Shown piece by piece: positions 1-5,301 of a DNA stretch of 5,480 nucleotides. The DNA lies in contig JBAZZJ010000018.1 in NCBI GenBank assembly GCA_041658885.1, forward strand, positions 1 to 5,480, given 5' to 3'. Made by a program: the position numbers and the translations under genes. Source of the stretch: VMGX01 sp041658885. GTDB lineage: Bacteria > Patescibacteriota > Minisyncoccia > Phycocordibacterales > 21-14-all-36-13. Numbering within the stretch: the stretch's first letter is position 1; the number at the start of each line of letters is the position of its first letter. Under the pieces are notes generated by a model that saw only the letters and a list, made by a program, of their open reading frames with translations, had not been told where the DNA came from and made no database searches.

Positions 1-275
1 TCAATAAGTGTCGTAGAAGCATTCTTATTTCCTTTCACCCAATCGGAATCATATATTGGAAATGAAACCGTCTCGCCATTTCCTGCTGGGGAAGAAGAAA
101 TGATCCTAACCATTCCAAACACGACAAGACCAAGTATTAATACCGCCGAAACCCACATTACTATTCTTTTTGTGGATTTTCTGGATTCTTTTTGATTTTT
201 CACATCTTCTTTTTCCTTACACTTCAGTTCTCGTTTTTCCTTTTTAGTGAGCGTATGTTCCGTATTTTGTTCCAT
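1..275 (-). CDS. DsbA/thioredoxin-fold family protein, membrane-anchored, N-terminal part (runs off the left edge)
   Basis: The first 91 codons of a minus-strand gene are present, with ATG at 275-273 and no stop before the window edge. Residues 1-37 are a highly charged, Lys/Glu-rich cytoplasmic segment. Residues 38-56 (IVMWVSAVLILGLVVFGMV) form one hydrophobic transmembrane helix, so the rest should lie outside the membrane. Residues 77-91 (SDWVKGNKNASTTLI) match the segment that normally comes just before the YSDFxCPxC active site in DsbA-like proteins of CPR bacteria; the active site itself would lie off the window. Such proteins are expected to make or isomerise disulfide bonds in exported proteins. 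No Shine-Dalgarno sequence precedes the start. The gene is divergent from the defence operon and probably belongs to the resident genome. The DsbA assignment rests on this one motif and the topology; a different anchored thioredoxin-like protein is possible. Confidence 0.72.
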   Translation of the reverse strand, partial: MEQNTEHTLTKKEKRELKCKEKEDVKNQKESRKSTKRIVMWVSAVLILGLVVFGMVRIISSSPAGNGETVSFPIYDSDWVKGNKNASTTLI

Positions 276-293
276 ATTGAAAATAGTAACATA
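276..293 (-). promoter_or_regulatory. possible near-leaderless promoter of the DsbA-like gene
   Basis: On the minus strand a TATGTT hexamer (293-288) lies 12 bases before the ATG and is followed by ACTATTTTCAAT. The layout and bases closely resemble those before the regulator gene at 849 (TAATAT, 12 bases, ATG). No clear -35 box and no ribosome-binding site are seen. The transcript would have a leader of only a few bases. This is a weak call based on similarity of the two start regions. Confidence 0.3.
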
Positions 294-324
294 AATAAAA
301 AGAAAAATAAATTCGCTAATTTTT

Positions 325-361
325 TAAAAATAATAAGCCGAGGCGCAACGCGCCGAGGCTT
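325..361 (-). terminator. terminator-like hairpin on the minus strand
   Basis: AAGCC (335-339) pairs with GGCTT (357-361), and GCGC (343-346) pairs with GCGC (350-353) around an AAC loop. A 3x3 internal loop separates the two helices. Read on the minus strand, the stem is followed at once by ATTATTTTT, the form of a Rho-independent terminator. It would end a leftward transcript coming from the structured region at 400-800, before the DsbA-like gene. The same stretch also reads as two direct GCCGAGGC octamers (337-344 and 352-359). Confidence 0.42.
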
Positions 362-450
362 CCAACCTTGATTTTTCGAAATGTGATTCTTGGCAGTGTT
401 TTTTGAACGAAGTTCGAACATTTTTTGAGCAAAACCCCAACTAATGAAAC

Positions 451-598
451 CAGCCCCGCCACTGCTCGACAAGCTCGCCACCCCACAGAAAAGTTTTCTT
501 CACATTTTTTAATTTGTGCGCGCCGATTTTTTTCTTCTAAAAGGAAAAGAAAACTTTTGTGCAGGGTTCTGCTCTCAACGAGCAGGACGGCGGGGCTG
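451..598. repeat. long imperfect inverted repeat (148 bases)
   Basis: Three blocks pair in nested order. CAGCCCCGCC (451-460) pairs with GGCGGGGCTG (589-598), 10 of 10. CTGCTCG (462-468) pairs with CGAGCAG (579-585), 7 of 7. AAAAGTTTTCTT (489-500) pairs with AAGAAAACTTTT (547-558), 12 of 12. The 46-base centre is T-rich. The right arm also holds competing local hairpins: GCAG/CTGC (561-572) and CTGCTC/GAGCAG (569-585). Pairing over this length is not expected by chance. It could be a structured RNA, a remnant of a MITE-like element, or a cruciform-forming site. I cannot assign it to a known RNA family. Confidence 0.7.
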
Positions 599-618
599 AC
601 CTTAATTTGATTTCGCTC

Positions 619-661
619 GGGCGTGGCGGAATTCCCCCCAAACCCCCCTTCCGCCACGCCC
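619..661. repeat. GC-rich hairpin with a C-rich loop
   Basis: GGGCGTGGCGGAA (619-631) is the perfect reverse complement of TTCCGCCACGCCC (649-661). The 17-base loop is two runs of six C split by AAA. The right arm overlaps the 51-base repeat copy at 646-696 and can instead pair with TGGCGGA at 684-690, so two mutually exclusive folds exist. No T-run follows directly on the plus strand, so this is not a standard terminator. Confidence 0.75.
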
Positions 662-696
662 TCGCTTCCGACGGCAATTTTTTTGGCGGACTTTTC
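646..696 (-). repeat. left copy of the 51-base inverted repeat flanking the defence operon
   Basis: The reverse complement of this stretch matches 5251-5301 at 50 of 51 bases by direct reading. The single difference is T versus C in the stretch AAAAAAAT(T/C)GCCG. Each copy folds into a hairpin: TCCGCCA with TGGCGGA, then an A-rich bulge, (C/T)GCC with GGCG, then TCG/CGA closed by a GAAG tetraloop. The one substitution turns a C-G pair into a U-G wobble in RNA, so pairing is kept. The inner end lies 152 bases before the regulator gene. It is REP-like in size and structure. Confidence 0.85.
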
Positions 697-702
697 TTTC
701 TT

Positions 703-753
703 TTCCTTGTCCCACCCTCCCAGCGCGGAAAAGACAAAGGAACTCCCTTTTTT
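703..753 (+). terminator. possible plus-strand terminator upstream of the operon
   Basis: TTCCTTGTC (703-711) pairs with GACAAAGGAA (733-742) with one bulged A, enclosing a 21-base loop. CTCCC and a T6 run (748-753) follow. It could shield the operon from transcription entering from the left. The loop is large and the stem short, so this is a weak call. Confidence 0.28.
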
Positions 754-775
754 CTTTACTATTTCCAAATATTTT

Positions 776-840
776 GGTAATATTATATTGTGGTTGCGAA
801 GTTTGAGCATAAGTTAATTATACCACAATTTAATATTACT
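776..840 (+). promoter_or_regulatory. operator/promoter region of the restriction-modification operon
   Basis: GGTAATATTATATTGTGG (776-793) and the reverse complement of CCACAATTTAATATTACT (823-840) agree at 16 of 18 bases, forming two inverted arms 29 bases apart. Each arm contains the perfect palindrome TAATATTA (778-785 and 831-838). The palindromes are 53 bases apart, close to five helical turns. The right palindrome overlaps TAATAT (831-836), a possible -10 box 12 bases before the regulator start. TTGCGA (794-799) with TATACC (819-824) is an alternative promoter, though its spacing of 19 is long. A further palindrome, CCAAA-TAT-TTTGG (765-777), abuts the left arm. The likely ligand is the small XRE protein encoded next, giving autoregulation as in C-protein-controlled systems. 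The arms are seen directly; the binding is inferred. Confidence 0.6.
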
Positions 841-848
841 ATTCAAAT

Positions 849-1043
849 ATGGTAGAGTCAAGCAAAATAAAACGAATAAGAGAAAAAATGGGGCTCTCGC
901 AAGAGAAACTAGCCCGCCTTGCTGATGTTTCCAATAATACGATAATTAACATTGAAGCGGGCAAGCAACAAAACCCTACAGTTGATACGCTTAAAAAAAT
1001 CGCAAAGGCGCTAAATGTCCCGATTGAGGATTTAATAAAATAA
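849..1043 (+). CDS. XRE/Cro-C1 family regulator, probably the controller of the restriction-modification operon
   Basis: This 64-residue protein is almost entirely one helix-turn-helix domain. Residues 5-15 form helix 1. LSQEKLARLADVSNNTIINI (16-35) covers the scaffold and recognition helices with the usual S-Q-x-x-L-A pattern, followed by E-A-G-K and TLKKIAKALNVPIEDLI at the C-terminus. Length and position fit controller (C) proteins, which sit ahead of the endonuclease gene and delay nuclease production until methylation is established. It would bind as a dimer to the inverted arms just upstream (776-840). It is the first gene of the operon and the endonuclease gene starts 4 bases after its stop. 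The ATG has no Shine-Dalgarno sequence and lies 12 bases from a possible -10 box, so the transcript may be nearly leaderless. The XRE family is certain; its role as controller is inferred from position. Confidence 0.9.
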   Translation: MVESSKIKRIREKMGLSQEKLARLADVSNNTIINIEAGKQQNPTVDTLKKIAKALNVPIEDLIK

Positions 1044-1047
1044 AAAT

Positions 1048-1866
1048 ATGACAAACAATACTTTAGACAAAAAAGAAGCCATAAAATCAATTGTTCATGC
1101 CTCCGTAGAATCATTTGCAGTGGGCTTTCAGGGCAGACACGAGGGTGAGTTAGAAGATCCCGAGGGTACTTTAAATATGAAAATTCACAATGTTTTTATT
1201 GCAGTTCTTGGACCAGAAATACAATACTACACTGCCCTTGTGCGTTCGCTCGATAGCTCTTTGGGTAATATGCTAGAAAAAATGGCAATCAATATCGCAA
1301 AATTGACTTACGAAGTTAAACAAAGTGTTGCAGGACCTCTTAGTCTTAAACAAACTCAAGATGTTGCGGAATTATTAGAGAAATATAAACGCCGGGAAAT
1401 TACTCCACCAACTACGGAAGATTATCAATTTTTACGAACCAAACCAACAGAACAATCACTCGTAACGAAAAGACACGATAGCGATTATTATTTGATTGAT
1501 AAAGAAACTGGAGAAAACTTTTTGATTGAGCTAAAAATTGGTGGTGATCTTGATAATAAAAAAGCTCGTTCAGAAAAAGAAGCTTTATTGGAACAGTTTG
1601 CAATACTATCAAATACTCTACCAGATAAAACAAAAATAAAAGTATTTTTTGCTACTGCTTATAATCGTTTTGGTGAAGGTAAACCATGGCGACAAGAGCG
1701 TGTTCGCCAGTTTTTTGCTGATGATGAGCTTTTGATTGGAAAAGATTTTTGGGATTTTGTATGTAAATCAGATCAAGGATATAACATTGTGCTTGAAGCT
1801 TATAAAGAAAAGGCTGGTCTTATTAAAACTTCGCTAGATTCAATCAAGAAAACTTATTTGGGATAA
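1048..1866 (+). CDS. type II restriction endonuclease, PD-(D/E)XK fold, TdeIII-like
   Basis: This 272-residue protein is the presumed DNA-cutting subunit, acting on unmethylated DNA in the cytoplasm. The nuclease core is HDSDYYLID (143-151) followed by LIELK (159-163). D146 (or D144), E161 and K163 fit the metal-binding PD-(D/E)XK triad, with GGDLDNKKARSEKEALLEQF (165-184) continuing the core. An N-terminal helical part with SLDSSLGNMLEKMAINIAK (67-85) and the late FFATAYNRFGEGKPW and ELLIGKDFWDF segments (200-214 and 227-237) recall the TdeIII/MjaII family layout. I recognise that similarity from memory and it is only moderate. The neighbouring CcrM/HinfI-like methyltransferase suggests a GANTC-type or related target. 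The gene is read before both methyltransferase genes on the same strand, which is risky for a new host unless its expression is delayed. No ribosome-binding site is visible. The endonuclease role is well supported; the specificity is not. Confidence 0.85.
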   Translation: MTNNTLDKKEAIKSIVHASVESFAVGFQGRHEGELEDPEGTLNMKIHNVFIAVLGPEIQYYTALVRSLDSSLGNMLEKMAINIAKLTYEVKQSVAGPLSLKQTQDVAELLEKYKRREITPPTTEDYQFLRTKPTEQSLVTKRHDSDYYLIDKETGENFLIELKIGGDLDNKKARSEKEALLEQFAILSNTLPDKTKIKVFFATAYNRFGEGKPWRQERVRQFFADDELLIGKDFWDFVCKSDQGYNIVLEAYKEKAGLIKTSLDSIKKTYLG

Positions 1867-1873
1867 TCTATAT

Positions 1874-2995
1874 ATGCAAACACTTATTAAATGGCCCGGT
1901 GGTAAAACGCAAGAGTTTCCTTATATCAAGGATTTAATCCCGACTTTTGATCGTTACATCGAGCCATTTTTTGGTGGAGGTGCAATTTTCTTTCAACTAA
2001 AACCGCAAAAAGCGATCATCAATGATATTTGTAACGAACTTACTGATTTTTACAGCTTACTCAAAACAGAAAACGACAGAGAGGAATTTAAAAAAGAATT
2101 ATATGACTATGCTACAAATTGGGAAAAAATCCCCAAGTACATCACCATTTTTGAAAATCAAATAACCAAGCTTTATGAGAAATATAAAAAAGATGAAATT
2201 ACCAAAGCGAAATTATCAAAACAGGTAAATTCTATCCTTAAAAAAGAAGAGGTTCGGTTTAACGGACTTTTTCTCAAAAAGTTTTGTTTAGACGAGCAAA
2301 ATTTATTAGAACAGATTACTTCAAATTTAATTTCAAAAATTAACAGGACGAAAGAAATTGAAAAGCAAAGAGGAAAATTACCCGAGGGCGATCTTCAGAA
2401 AAACATCGAAACTGCATTTAGAAGTGGATTTTATATGCACTTTCGAGATGTGATGAATTTCAACGGCAATAAATATAAAATCAGTTTGCCTAAAAAAATC
2501 GCTAATTATTATTTTATCAGAGAGTTTTGTTACGGCTCAATGTTTCGTTTTAATAAAAGCGGTCATTTCAATATCCCATATGGTGGTATCGCGTATAATA
2601 CAAAAGATTTTCGCGGAAAAGTCGATTATATATTTAGCGACGAAGTAAAAAATCTTTTTAAAAATACTATTATCAAAAATCAAGATTTTGAAAAGATTTT
2701 TAATGGGTATCAATTTTCAAAAAATGATTTCATGTTTCTTGATCCTCCCTATGATACTGATTTCAGTAATTATGAGAAAAAATCTTTTGAGAAAAAAGAT
2801 CAAGAAAGATTGGCGAAGTGTCTTTACGACACAAAAGCAAACTTTATTCTCATAATCAAAAACACGCCTTTTATTTCGAGCTTATACAAAAATAAGAAAG
2901 GAATAAAAATTGATAGATTCGACAAAACCTATCTCTATAATGTTAAAGGTAGAAACGATAGAGATGTTGAGCACCTTGTCATTTATAACTTTTGA
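1874..2995 (+). CDS. alpha-class DNA adenine-N6 methyltransferase (Dam family)
   Basis: This 373-residue enzyme is predicted to transfer a methyl group from S-adenosylmethionine to adenine N6 in a specific DNA site, shielding host DNA from the adjacent endonuclease. The motif order is that of the alpha/Dam class: KWPGGKTQ (6-13, motif X), EPFFGGGAIFF (30-40, motif I, SAM binding), a long variable target-recognition region (about 60-215), RFNKSGHFNIPYGG (225-238), and LDPPYDTDFSNYE (289-301) with the catalytic DPPY at 290-293. It is longer than Escherichia coli Dam (about 278 residues), with most of the extra length in the Lys/Glu-rich region at about 65-175. The gene starts 7 bases after the endonuclease stop and ends 6 bases before the next ATG, so all are probably on one message. 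The target is not readable from sequence. It may methylate one strand of an asymmetric site while the next enzyme does the other. Confidence 0.93.
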   Translation: MQTLIKWPGGKTQEFPYIKDLIPTFDRYIEPFFGGGAIFFQLKPQKAIINDICNELTDFYSLLKTENDREEFKKELYDYATNWEKIPKYITIFENQITKLYEKYKKDEITKAKLSKQVNSILKKEEVRFNGLFLKKFCLDEQNLLEQITSNLISKINRTKEIEKQRGKLPEGDLQKNIETAFRSGFYMHFRDVMNFNGNKYKISLPKKIANYYFIREFCYGSMFRFNKSGHFNIPYGGIAYNTKDFRGKVDYIFSDEVKNLFKNTIIKNQDFEKIFNGYQFSKNDFMFLDPPYDTDFSNYEKKSFEKKDQERLAKCLYDTKANFILIIKNTPFISSLYKNKKGIKIDRFDKTYLYNVKGRNDRDVEHLVIYNF

Positions 2996-3001
2996 TGTCG
3001 T

Positions 3002-3787
3002 ATGCAAAAATTTATCAACACAATCATAAACGGCGATTGCATAGAGGAAATGAAAAAACTTCCCGATGATTCCATTGATTTAATTTTTGCCGATCCACCT
3101 TATTATTTACAACTTCCCAAAGGAAAACGCTTAAAAAGAGCCGACGGCTCCGAAATTATTCCGGTTGATAATGATTGGGATCAATTTGAAGGATATGAAG
3201 ATTATGATAATTTTACTCAAAATTGGATTAAAGAGTGCCAAAGAATTTTGAAACCAACAGGCACATTTTGGGTTATTGGAATGTACCACAACATTTTCCG
3301 AGTTGGGACAATAATGCAAAATTTAGGGCTTTGGTTTTTAAATGATGTGATATGGGTAAAAACTGACGCTTTGCCGAATTTGAATGGTCGCCGTTTCACT
3401 AACAATCACGAAACAATAATCTGGTCTGTGAAAAATAAGGATTGCAAAAAATATACTTTCAATTACGAATTTTTAAAGAAAATGAACGGCGGTATTCAAA
3501 TGAAAGATACCGATTGGGTCTTTGGACTTTGCAAAGGAAAAGAAAGATTGAAAGATGAAAACGGCATAAAAGCGCACCCAACACAAAAGCCGTTGAAACT
3601 TATCCAGCAAATTTTACTAACAGCGAGCAATAAAGGTGATTTAGTTTTTGATCCGTTTATGGGCAGTGGAACAACTGCCGTTGTTGCGGAAGCATTGGGG
3701 CGAAAATGGATTGGTATTGAGAGAGACGAAAAGTATGTTGTGCTTGCACAAAGTAGGATAAAGGAGTTTTTAAGTACACGCATATGA
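3002..3787 (+). CDS. beta-class DNA adenine-N6 methyltransferase, CcrM/HinfI-like
   Basis: This 261-residue enzyme has the beta-class order: the catalytic DPPY (31-34, motif IV) comes before DPFMGSGTT (217-225, SAM-binding motif I), and HPTQKP (192-197, motif X) lies between them. DPPY points to adenine N6 methylation. Segments such as IINGDCIEEMKKLPDDSIDL (8-27), WVIGMYHNIFRVG (90-102) and RRFTNNHETIIW (130-141) closely follow CcrM and M.HinfI, which act on GANTC; that comparison is from memory. CcrM and M.HinfI are about 360 residues long, and this protein stops right after the catalytic domain, so it lacks their C-terminal DNA-binding domain. The TGA stop overlaps the start of the ATPase gene (ATGA), suggesting translational coupling. 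It probably protects host DNA together with the alpha-class enzyme. The methyltransferase class is secure; GANTC is a prediction. Confidence 0.94.
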   Translation: MQKFINTIINGDCIEEMKKLPDDSIDLIFADPPYYLQLPKGKRLKRADGSEIIPVDNDWDQFEGYEDYDNFTQNWIKECQRILKPTGTFWVIGMYHNIFRVGTIMQNLGLWFLNDVIWVKTDALPNLNGRRFTNNHETIIWSVKNKDCKKYTFNYEFLKKMNGGIQMKDTDWVFGLCKGKERLKDENGIKAHPTQKPLKLIQQILLTASNKGDLVFDPFMGSGTTAVVAEALGRKWIGIERDEKYVVLAQSRIKEFLSTRI

Positions 3788-5250
3788 AAATATCAAAATT
3801 AACCATAAATAATTTTCGGTGCATAAAAGAACTAACTCTTAATTCAAAAGAGCTTTCTATTTTTATCGGCGACAATGCTACTGGAAAAACTTCAATTATT
3901 GAAGCGGTTAATTTTGCCCTCTCGCCTTATTTTTTATCTGGGAAAATAAAACACACTGATTTTTATAACGGCTCTGACGAGCCGATCGTTATCAAAATTG
4001 AATTTGATGAAAATTTCATCGCCTCATTGCCCGACGGATACACGGCACAAAAAGTTGAGTGTAACGGTGTTTATCTGGAAATTAAAAAAAGGGATAAAGC
4101 GGCGGCGGGCAAAGCGTTTTCTGACATCGTTGTTTTATCTCATTATGTTATTCCGAATAGGCCAAAAGATAACGACAATGGCTGGGAAATTCAAAGAAAA
4201 ACGGGAACAAAATTTAAATTTGACGAACGATTGCTTTCTTTGTCTCAAGCAGAATTAGAGAATTTTCCAAAAAGTTTTTATTTCGGGAAAAATAGAGAAC
4301 GGCAATTACAGAAAGGTTTTAATTCTTCTGTTTCTTCTGTTTTTGACGATTTCAATTGGCGTTTTTCAAAAGGCGTTAGGGATGAAGAGGTGGCGGAAGG
4401 CGAGGAAAATTTTTTTGCGAAGAAAAGCAAGTTTGAACAAGAAATATTAAGCAAGATAGACGAAGCGTCACTTAAAAAAAGTTTTGAAGCTCTAAACATA
4501 AAACTGAAAAATTTTGAGATTGAAAGCGTTGATATTTCTTTTATTAATTGCCATGCACCATTTGATAATGCTTTTCTTTCGCAAAAACTAGAAAAACTTG
4601 ATTTGCCCGTAACTGCTATGGGCTCGGGTGTTGAAATGATAATTTCTTTGTTATTTTTAGAAACGCTTGCTTCGTTATCAAAAGAAAAAATTATCGTTTT
4701 GATTGACGAACCGGAACTTCATCTACACCCTCGCTTTCAAGAAAAATTAGTCCAATATCTGATTGAATTTTCAAAGGTAAATCAAGTTTTTATTTCCACC
4801 CATTCGCCTTATTTTTTCAAAAATTGTTTGAAAAATTCTCAAATTGAATTACTAATTACAAAAAATTCTGAAAACGGAATTGTGGTTGAAAATACCGGCT
4901 CGCAATTCGGGTTGTTTCCGTGGAGTCCGTCTTGGGGTGAAATAAATTATTCGGCATATGGTTTGCCGACAATTGAATTTCACAACGAGCTTTATGGGTT
5001 TATACAAGAAAAACAACAAAAATATAAAATTGACGAGGTTGAAACATATTTTGTGAGCAAAAGCATTACAAAATCTAAGAAATGGGCTAAAATAACAAAT
5101 GGACAAGCTCAACAGTCCGAAGATGTATCGTTGATGACTTTTGTTAGAAATACCATTCATCATCCGGAAAATACGAATAATGGAGAATATACGCCGCAAG
5201 AGTTAAAATCATCAATTGATGAAATGATAAAATTGGTTAAAAATCCATAA
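3784..5250 (+). CDS. OLD/PrrC-style AAA (ABC-type) ATPase with a HEPN-like C-terminal motif; probable second-line defence effector
   Basis: This 488-residue protein has an SMC/OLD-type ATPase core. ISKLTINNFRCI opens the fold (3-14), GDNATGKTS is Walker A (29-37), MGSGVEMIISLL is the ABC signature (279-290), IIVLIDEPELHLHP is Walker B (303-316, D308 E309), and VFISTHSPYF carries the switch histidine (336-344, H340). No long coiled-coil hook and no TOPRIM nuclease domain are present, which separates it from RloC, Rad50 and full OLD nucleases. The C-terminal part (about 393-488) contains FVRNTIHHPEN (453-463). R455 to H460 fits the R-x4-H ribonuclease motif of HEPN domains, as in PrrC-like anticodon nucleases. 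A reasonable model is an RNA-cleaving suicide effector held inactive until the restriction system is inhibited or phage DNA is sensed. It overlaps the preceding methyltransferase gene by 4 bases. A Septu PtuA-like role is an alternative, but no HNH partner follows. The ATPase is certain; HEPN activity is inferred. Confidence 0.85.
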   Translation: MKISKLTINNFRCIKELTLNSKELSIFIGDNATGKTSIIEAVNFALSPYFLSGKIKHTDFYNGSDEPIVIKIEFDENFIASLPDGYTAQKVECNGVYLEIKKRDKAAAGKAFSDIVVLSHYVIPNRPKDNDNGWEIQRKTGTKFKFDERLLSLSQAELENFPKSFYFGKNRERQLQKGFNSSVSSVFDDFNWRFSKGVRDEEVAEGEENFFAKKSKFEQEILSKIDEASLKKSFEALNIKLKNFEIESVDISFINCHAPFDNAFLSQKLEKLDLPVTAMGSGVEMIISLLFLETLASLSKEKIIVLIDEPELHLHPRFQEKLVQYLIEFSKVNQVFISTHSPYFFKNCLKNSQIELLITKNSENGIVVENTGSQFGLFPWSPSWGEINYSAYGLPTIEFHNELYGFIQEKQQKYKIDEVETYFVSKSITKSKKWAKITNGQAQQSEDVSLMTFVRNTIHHPENTNNGEYTPQELKSSIDEMIKLVKNP

Positions 5251-5301
5251 GAAAAGTCCGCCAAAAAAATCGCCGTCGGAAGCGAGGGCGTGGCGGAAGG
5301 G
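5251..5301 (+). repeat. right copy of the 51-base inverted repeat
   Basis: It begins on the base after the ATPase stop codon and matches the reverse complement of 646-696 at 50 of 51 bases. The predicted hairpin is TCCGCCA (5257-5263) with TGGCGGA (5291-5297), CGCC (5271-5274) with GGCG (5287-5290), and TCG/CGA capped by GAAG. It may act as a 3' end stem for the operon message, but no T-run follows. Similarity to the left copy ends at about 5301, where sequence leading into the IS110 transposase gene begins. Confidence 0.85.

Larger units (their letters stand above)
276..848. other. structured intergenic region without a convincing gene
   Basis: These 573 bases separate the divergent DsbA-like gene from the defence operon. 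Several frames are open on both strands, but their predicted peptides are low in complexity, run straight through inverted repeats and resemble no family I recognise, so I do not call them genes. In order, the region holds a minus-strand terminator-like hairpin, a short palindrome cluster around GTTCGAAC (412-419), a 148-base imperfect inverted repeat, a GC-rich hairpin with a C-rich loop, the left copy of a 51-base repeat, a plus-strand terminator-like hairpin and the operator-like arms. The middle part (about 440-730) is clearly more GC-rich than the genes around it, which suggests a separate origin or RNA-level constraint. Confidence 0.6.

Noticed and set aside
224..481. Minus-strand open frame of 85 codons overlapping the DsbA-like start
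   Set aside because: It overlaps the DsbA-like gene in another frame and crosses the terminator-like hairpin. The peptide ends in an AT-rich low-complexity tail.
451..661. CRISPR array
   Set aside because: The repeats are inverted and unequal, with no regular direct repeat-spacer pattern and no cas genes.
316..810. Long open frame on the minus strand (164 codons) across the left intergenic region
   Set aside because: It runs through the inverted repeats, hairpins and operator, other frames in the same stretch are open too, and the predicted peptide is a patchwork with no recognisable domain. It may be annotated as hypothetical by gene finders, but RNA or DNA structure explains the sequence better.
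3761..3783. AAGGAG as a ribosome-binding site for the ATPase gene
   Set aside because: It lies 17 bases before the ATG, too far for a normal Shine-Dalgarno, and the other genes here have none. Coupling through the ATGA overlap is more likely.
4388..4420. TGGCGGAAGG (4391-4400) and a seven-T run inside the ATPase gene resembling parts of the 51-base repeat
   Set aside because: Only short blocks match and their order and orientation do not follow the repeat. The codons read normally, so this is probably chance.
5120..5250. TOPRIM (OLD nuclease) or HNH partner for the ATPase, as in Gabija, PARIS or Septu
   Set aside because: The protein ends shortly after the RNTIHH motif with no TOPRIM acidic motifs, and the downstream DNA is repeat and transposase, with no HNH gene in the window.
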